Shown here in pieces: positions 59,834 to 64,000 of a DNA stretch of 64,000 nucleotides. Each line of letters starts with the position of its first letter. The stretch's first letter is position 1. The position numbers were made by a program, and so were the translations under genes. This stretch comes from Fidelibacterota bacterium (lineage in GTDB: Bacteria; Pseudomonadota; Alphaproteobacteria; Rhodospirillales; Rhodospirillaceae). The notes under the pieces were generated by a model, which saw only the letters and a program-made list of their open reading frames with translations, did not search any database and was not told the DNA's origin. The stretch spans positions 1 to 64,000 of the forward strand of contig CANJRA010000009.1 of assembly GCA_947476625.1 (NCBI GenBank), given 5' to 3'.

Positions 59834-61612
59834 ATGAACATCTTCGCCACACTTAAATCCCGGATCGATGCCGCTATCGGCGAACTCGTCGCTGAAGGCG
59901 CGCTGCCCGAGGGTCTCGACCTGTCGCGGGTCTCGGCGGAACCGCCGCGCGAAACATCCCACGGCGATGTGGCGACCAATGCTGCCATGGTTCTGGCTAA
60001 ACCTACGGGCAAGAACCCCAAAGAGCTGGCGACGCTGTTCGCCGCGCGCTTCAAGAAGATGCCGGACGTAACGGACGTCTCGGTCGCCGGACCGGGGTTT
60101 ATCAATATCAAACTCGACGACCGCATCTGGCGCGATGGGTTGCGCGATGTGCTGGTCGAAGGAACGGCCTACGGCGACGGTCAAGCCGGCCAAGGCGAGA
60201 AGATCAACGTCGAGTATGTCTCGGCCAATCCAACCGGCCCGATGCATGTGGGTCACGCGCGCGGTGCGGTGGTCGGCGATGCGCTGGCGCGCCTGTTGGC
60301 AAAGGCCGGGTTCGCGGTGACCAAAGAGTATTACATCAACGACGCGGGCGGGCAGGTGGACAACGTCGCCCGCGCGCTGCGCATGCGTTACTTACAAACA
60401 CTGGGCAAAATCACCGAAGTCGACGTGCAGGGCGCGTTGGAGCGTAAAGAAATTCAGTACGGCGGGGATTATCTGATTCCCGTGGCGGAAGCTCTGGCGG
60501 CGCGCGACGCGGATAAGTGGGCGAGTGTTGAGGACGAGGCCGTTTGGATTCCGGCACTGCGGGATTTCACCGTCGCCTACATGATGAAGCTGGTGAAGGA
60601 AGACCTGCTGGCGCTGGGCGTGCACCATGACGTGTTCAGTTCCGAGAAGGCCCTGGTCGAAGCCGGCAAGGTCGACGGCGCGCTGGTGTTTTTGGAAAGC
60701 GAAGGGCTGACCTATACCGGCGTGCTGGAGCCGCCCAAAGGCAAGACGCCCGACGATTGGGAACCCCGGCCTCAGTTGCTGTTTAAGGCGACGGAATTCG
60801 GTGACGAGGTCGACCGGCCGGTGAAGAAGTCCAACGGTACCTGGACCTATTTCGCGGGCGACATCGCCTATCATAAGGACAAGGTCGACCGGGGGTTCAC
60901 TAATCTTGTGAACGTCTGGGGCGCGGACCACGGCGGTTACGTGAAGCGCGTGCAGGCGGCGCTGAAGGCGCTGTCGAACGGCAAAGGCAAGCTCGACGTG
61001 CAGTTGTGCCAAATGGTGCGCGTGCTGAACAACGGCGAGCCGGTAAAAATGTCCAAGCGCGCGGGCACATTCGTCACCATGCGCGATTTGATCGAAGAAG
61101 TCGGCAAGGACGTGGTGCGCTTCATTATGCTGACGCGCAAGAACGACGCGCCGCTGGATTTCGACTACGCCAAGGTTATGGAGAAATCGCGCGAGAACCC
61201 GGTGTTCTACGTGCAGTACGCCCATGCGCGCGGGCGCAGCGTTTTCCGTCATGCCGCCGAGATGTTTCCAACCGCCGATTTGAGCGATGGCGGATTAGCA
61301 AAAGCCGACTTCGCGCGGCTGGTTGATCCGGATGAGATCGGTGTGCTCAGGACACTGGCGAACTGGCCGCGCACGATTGAAGGTGCCGCGTTTGCTCATG
61401 AGCCGCACCGTCTCGCGTTTTATATGTACGAACTCGCGTCACAGTTTCATGGGCTGTGGAATAAAGGCAATGACGCAGCCGAGTTGCGGTTTTTGCAACC
61501 GGCAGATCAAAGCGTTTCGGTTGCGCGGCTGGCGCTTGTCCGCGGCGTAGGGCTGGTGATAGCGTCAGGTTTGACGGTGTTCGGAGTTGAACCTGTAGAG
61601 GAAATGCGTTGA
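59834..61612 (+). CDS. argS: Arginine-tRNA ligase
   Basis: A 592-residue class I synthetase that charges tRNA-Arg. It has the ArgS N-terminal domain (1-100), the HVGH motif in [15 protein letters not shown] (138-141), KMSKR (405-409), and the DALR anticodon-binding domain at the end. I chose ATG 59834. The gene is intact. Its stop overlaps the SPOR gene start (TGATG). Confidence 0.96.
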   Translation: MNIFATLKSRIDAAIGELVAEGALPEGLDLSRVSAEPPRETSHGDVATNAAMVLAKPTGKNPKELATLFAARFKKMPDVTDVSVAGPGFINIKLDDRIWRDGLRDVLVEGTAYGDGQAGQGEKINVEYVSANPTGPMHVGHARGAVVGDALARLLAKAGFAVTKEYYINDAGGQVDNVARALRMRYLQTLGKITEVDVQGALERKEIQYGGDYLIPVAEALAARDADKWASVEDEAVWIPALRDFTVAYMMKLVKEDLLALGVHHDVFSSEKALVEAGKVDGALVFLESEGLTYTGVLEPPKGKTPDDWEPRPQLLFKATEFGDEVDRPVKKSNGTWTYFAGDIAYHKDKVDRGFTNLVNVWGADHGGYVKRVQAALKALSNGKGKLDVQLCQMVRVLNNGEPVKMSKRAGTFVTMRDLIEEVGKDVVRFIMLTRKNDAPLDFDYAKVMEKSRENPVFYVQYAHARGRSVFRHAAEMFPTADLSDGGLAKADFARLVDPDEIGVLRTLANWPRTIEGAAFAHEPHRLAFYMYELASQFHGLWNKGNDAAELRFLQPADQSVSVARLALVRGVGLVIASGLTVFGVEPVEEMR

Positions 61613-62631
61613 TGCCCATTGATCGCGACGGCGACGGTCCGCCTCTCCGGCGGCAAGATGCTAACTCTGGGGCCGGCGAACGTGGCGGCGATCTGCGCGC
61701 AACCCCTTTCACCGACGATGTGTTCACCGACGATTATTACGGTCGCCGTAAAAGCCGTGCTTCGGGATCGCGCTCGCTGAGCGTGATCGTCGGTGTTGTA
61801 CTGGGCGTAGCCATTGCAGCCGGTGCGGGTTGGTATCTGTTGCGCGGCTCAGGGATCAATTCGGCGATGGACGAGCACGGCGTCGTGAAGGCCGATGCGA
61901 CCCCATATAAAGTCAGACCCAATGAGCCGGGCGGCATGCAGGTCGAGAACCAGGATAAGCTGGTCTATGACCGGGTCGCGAAAGGGAGCGCTCCGGCGCG
62001 AGTAGAAAACCTTTTGCCGCCTGCGGAAGAGCCGAAAGCGCCGCCGCCGAAGCCGAAGGCGGAGCCGCCGGTGGAAGCCGCGCCCGCGCCTAAGGTGGAG
62101 GCGCCCGTTGCGGAAGCACCGAAGCCTGCGCCTGAACCTGCCAAAGCCGCTGCTCCGGAACCCGCCAAAGAAGTCGCTAAGGAAGCGCCTAAGCCAGTCG
62201 CGCCACAGGCCGATCCGCTGGCTGCGGCGGTCGCCGCTGCCGCGCCGGGACGCACGTCGGCCACTGGTCCGATTTCGATTTTGCCTCAGACAACTCCGGC
62301 CGCCGAGGCTGCTAAGCCAGAAGCAGCGCAAGTTGCCGCGGTGCCAGCACCGCCCGTAACAGCGGCAGCAGCAGCGACTGGACCGAGCTACCAAATTCAG
62401 TTGGCTTCGGTGCTGTCTGAAGATGCGGCGATGGCGGAATGGAAACGCATCAGCGGTAAGAACAAAGAGATTCTTGGAAGCTATGCGCCCGCCGTGACGA
62501 AAGCCGATCTAGGCGAGAGAGGCGTGTTCTACCGCTTGCGCGCGGGGCCTCTGGCCGACAAAGCGGCCGCGGATGCTTTATGCGCTTCGCTCGCCGCCCA
62601 AAACGTCGGCTGCATCGTCGTTAAGCCGTAG
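61612..62631 (+). CDS. SPOR-domain cell-division-associated membrane protein
   Basis: A 339-residue inner-membrane protein. The cytoplasmic N-terminus (1-52) is followed by one membrane helix (about 57-77), a long Pro/Ala/Lys-rich periplasmic linker, and a C-terminal SPOR domain (about 262-339, YQIQLASVLSEDAAMAEW and FYRLRAGPLADKAAADALC). SPOR domains bind denuded septal peptidoglycan. It lies between argS and nagZ as in other Alphaproteobacteria, and ATG 61612 overlaps the argS stop. Confidence 0.88.
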   Translation: MPIDRDGDGPPLRRQDANSGAGERGGDLRATPFTDDVFTDDYYGRRKSRASGSRSLSVIVGVVLGVAIAAGAGWYLLRGSGINSAMDEHGVVKADATPYKVRPNEPGGMQVENQDKLVYDRVAKGSAPARVENLLPPAEEPKAPPPKPKAEPPVEAAPAPKVEAPVAEAPKPAPEPAKAAAPEPAKEVAKEAPKPVAPQADPLAAAVAAAAPGRTSATGPISILPQTTPAAEAAKPEAAQVAAVPAPPVTAAAAATGPSYQIQLASVLSEDAAMAEWKRISGKNKEILGSYAPAVTKADLGERGVFYRLRAGPLADKAAADALCASLAAQNVGCIVVKP

Positions 62632-62633
62632 TC

Positions 62634-63677
62634 GTGGACACGCTTCCTCCTTCGGCGGCCATTTTTGGGATGGCCGGGTTGAGCCTCACCGAGGCTGAGC
62701 GCGCGTTCTTCAAACGCACGCGCCCGATGGGTTACATCCTGTTCGCACGCAACATTGAATCTCCGACTCAAGTCATTGCGCTGGTGAACGAATTACGCGG
62801 TTTGGATTCGTCCTATGACGCCGTTGTCCTGATCGATCAGGAAGGCGGACGCGTACAGCGTCTGAAGCCGCCACATTGGCGTCATGCGCCGACAATGGAT
62901 GCATTCGGGGTGCTTCATGGACGCAATCCTGCCAAGGCGGCCGCAGCGCTCAGGCTGAATATGCAAATGATCGGCGAGGAGTTGCGGGCACTGGGCATCG
63001 ATGTCGACTGCGCGCCGGTCATGGATGTGCCGGTTGCGGGCGCCCACGACGTCATCGGTGACCGGGCTTTCAGCCGTGATCCGGCGGTGGTTTCGGTGAT
63101 GGCGCCGGTTGTTTGCGAAGGGCTCATCGACGCCGGCGTGATTCCGGTCATCAAACACATCCCCGGTCATGGCCGGGCTGCCAGCGACAGCCACAAGGAA
63201 TTGCCGGTGGTTTTGGACGACGTCGCAACTCTGCGCGCCAATGATTTCGCGCCTTTCAAGGCGCTGTGCGCGACGCCGTTGCAGCACGCCTGCTTCGCCA
63301 TGACAGCCCATGTGGTCTACGTGGCCCTTGATCCAAACCAGCCCGCTACCACATCGAAAACCGTGATCACGGATATCATTCGTGGCGAAATCGGCTTCGA
63401 GGGTTTGTTGATGAGCGACGATTTGGGCATGAAAGCCCTGAACGGGCCTTACGAGGAACGCACGGCGCGGGCGCTCGAGGCGGGGTGCGACGTGGTGCTT
63501 CATTGCGATGGCAACATGGATGATATGGAAGCGGTAGCTAAGGCGTTGCCGCCGCTGGGACCGCGCGGGCTGAAAGCGTTTACGGCCAGCAGTGCGATCC
63601 GCCGGAAGCCCCGGCGTCCCTTGGGCGATGTCGCCGTCGCGGGCTTCCAGGTCCTGGACGCTTTGCGGCATGGATAG
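62634..63677 (+). CDS. nagZ: Beta-N-acetylhexosaminidase NagZ (GH3)
   Basis: A 347-residue cytosolic enzyme that removes GlcNAc from recycled muropeptides. Motifs include VLIDQEGGRVQRL, the catalytic loop KHIPGHGRAASDSHKELP with its His, and the nucleophile Asp in LLMSDDLGMKAL. It begins with GTG 62634, two bases after the SPOR stop. The M50 protease gene overlaps its last eight bases. Confidence 0.95.
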   Translation: MDTLPPSAAIFGMAGLSLTEAERAFFKRTRPMGYILFARNIESPTQVIALVNELRGLDSSYDAVVLIDQEGGRVQRLKPPHWRHAPTMDAFGVLHGRNPAKAAAALRLNMQMIGEELRALGIDVDCAPVMDVPVAGAHDVIGDRAFSRDPAVVSVMAPVVCEGLIDAGVIPVIKHIPGHGRAASDSHKELPVVLDDVATLRANDFAPFKALCATPLQHACFAMTAHVVYVALDPNQPATTSKTVITDIIRGEIGFEGLLMSDDLGMKALNGPYEERTARALEAGCDVVLHCDGNMDDMEAVAKALPPLGPRGLKAFTASSAIRRKPRRPLGDVAVAGFQVLDALRHG

Positions 63678-64000
63678 CGAACTATCTTTGATCGAATCCA
63701 TCCTGGTGGTGGCGATCCCAGCGATCCTGGCAATTACGCTGCATGAGGCGGCGCATGGCTTTATCGCGCTGGCTTGCGGCGACCCGACAGCCAAGGAACA
63801 CGGGCGGCTGTCGCTGAATCCCATCCGCCATGTCGATCTATTCGGCACGATTTTGCTGCCGGCGATGCTGAAACTGGCCGGTTCGCCCTTCGTCATGGGG
63901 TGGGCTAAGCCGGTACCAGTAGATTTCGGACGGTTGCGGAACCCGCGTTTGGGTATGGTCTGGGTGGCGCTGGCAGGCCCCGGGATGAACATCGCTTTGG
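63670..64000 (+). CDS. Site-2 protease family (M50) membrane metalloprotease, partial
   Basis: About 110 residues before the window ends. I translated it directly. The first membrane helix carries the zinc motif ITLHEAAHGF (HExxH). It is followed by the family segment GRLSLNPIRHVDLFGTILLP and GWAKPVPVD, which mark the short bacterial S2P/Rv-type proteases. Its start ATG 63670 lies inside the nagZ 3' end. In many genomes scpA follows. Confidence 0.9.
   Translation, partial: MDSELSLIESILVVAIPAILAITLHEAAHGFIALACGDPTAKEHGRLSLNPIRHVDLFGTILLPAMLKLAGSPFVMGWAKPVPVDFGRLRNPRLGMVWVALAGPGMNIAL

Noticed and set aside
62793-63992. A 399-codon minus-strand frame opposite nagZ and the M50 gene
   Set aside because: It mirrors two well-supported plus-strand genes, resembles no protein family and has the His/Arg-rich composition typical of antisense frames in GC-rich DNA.

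Overview
The window looks like a chromosomal segment of an alphaproteobacterium of moderately high GC content. The lineage markers are GcrA (33.1 kb), a PopZ-type polar organiser (39.0 kb), a DUF1491 protein, a secondary tailed IF-1, and the block erpA / dgt / argS / SPOR / nagZ / M50 protease. The order or family cannot be fixed from sequence alone. There is no prophage, integrase, transposase, CRISPR array or rRNA operon. Both edges cut genes: a TPR protein at the left and an M50 protease at the right.

Layout. 0-5.4 kb: TPR protein, type II secretion/type IV pilus ATPase, SGNH hydrolase, short prepilin peptidase, GDT1-type cation exporter and tRNA-Gly. 5.8-11.3 kb: glutathione transferase, fatty acid desaturase and a hybrid sensor kinase broken by two in-frame stops. 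11.7-13.9 kb: tailed infA, three small proteins (two are tandem paralogues) and a frameshifted exported methyltransferase. 13.9-20.6 kb: hemerythrin-like protein, then an eight-gene operon read leftward in which every junction overlaps (iorA-iorB-fccA-fccB-soxX-soxY-soxZ-soxA). 20.8-29.5 kb: MBOAT acyltransferase and partner, exported dienelactone hydrolase, patatin, flavoprotein, ABC-F ATPase and rsmJ. 29.6-33.5 kb: BlaI-type repressor with twin operators, an M56 peptidase gene with an early amber codon, a motA remnant, DUF1491 and gcrA. 33.5-48.7 kb: mostly housekeeping (tRNA-Asn, tRNA-Cys, pcm, tolC, popZ, valS, ilvD, maiA, xthA, erpA, small oxidoreductases). 48.7-64 kb: trxC, dgt, then an accessory block (exported superoxide dismutase, mscL, TPR/GT41 glycosyltransferase, heavy-metal RND system), then argS, SPOR, nagZ and an M50 protease.

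The most notable system is the 14.5-20.6 kb operon. It joins a Tat-exported molybdenum hydroxylase and a flavocytochrome c sulfide dehydrogenase to SoxAX and a SoxYZ-like carrier. The SoxY arm ends in an AACVE sequence plus a tail in place of the thiosulfate-pathway GGCGG, and no soxB or soxCD is present. All parts except SoxZ have visible export signals, so the operon probably runs a periplasmic oxidation in which a substrate is carried on the SoxY cysteine and electrons leave through c-type cytochromes.

A second theme is gene decay. Five accessory genes (sensor kinase, exported methyltransferase, M56 peptidase, motA, CzcA-type RND pump) carry in-frame stops or a frameshift with homology continuing beyond. 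The long housekeeping genes (valS, argS, ilvD, gspE and others) are clean. Recent pseudogenisation fits this better than random sequence error, but read-level data would be needed to settle it.
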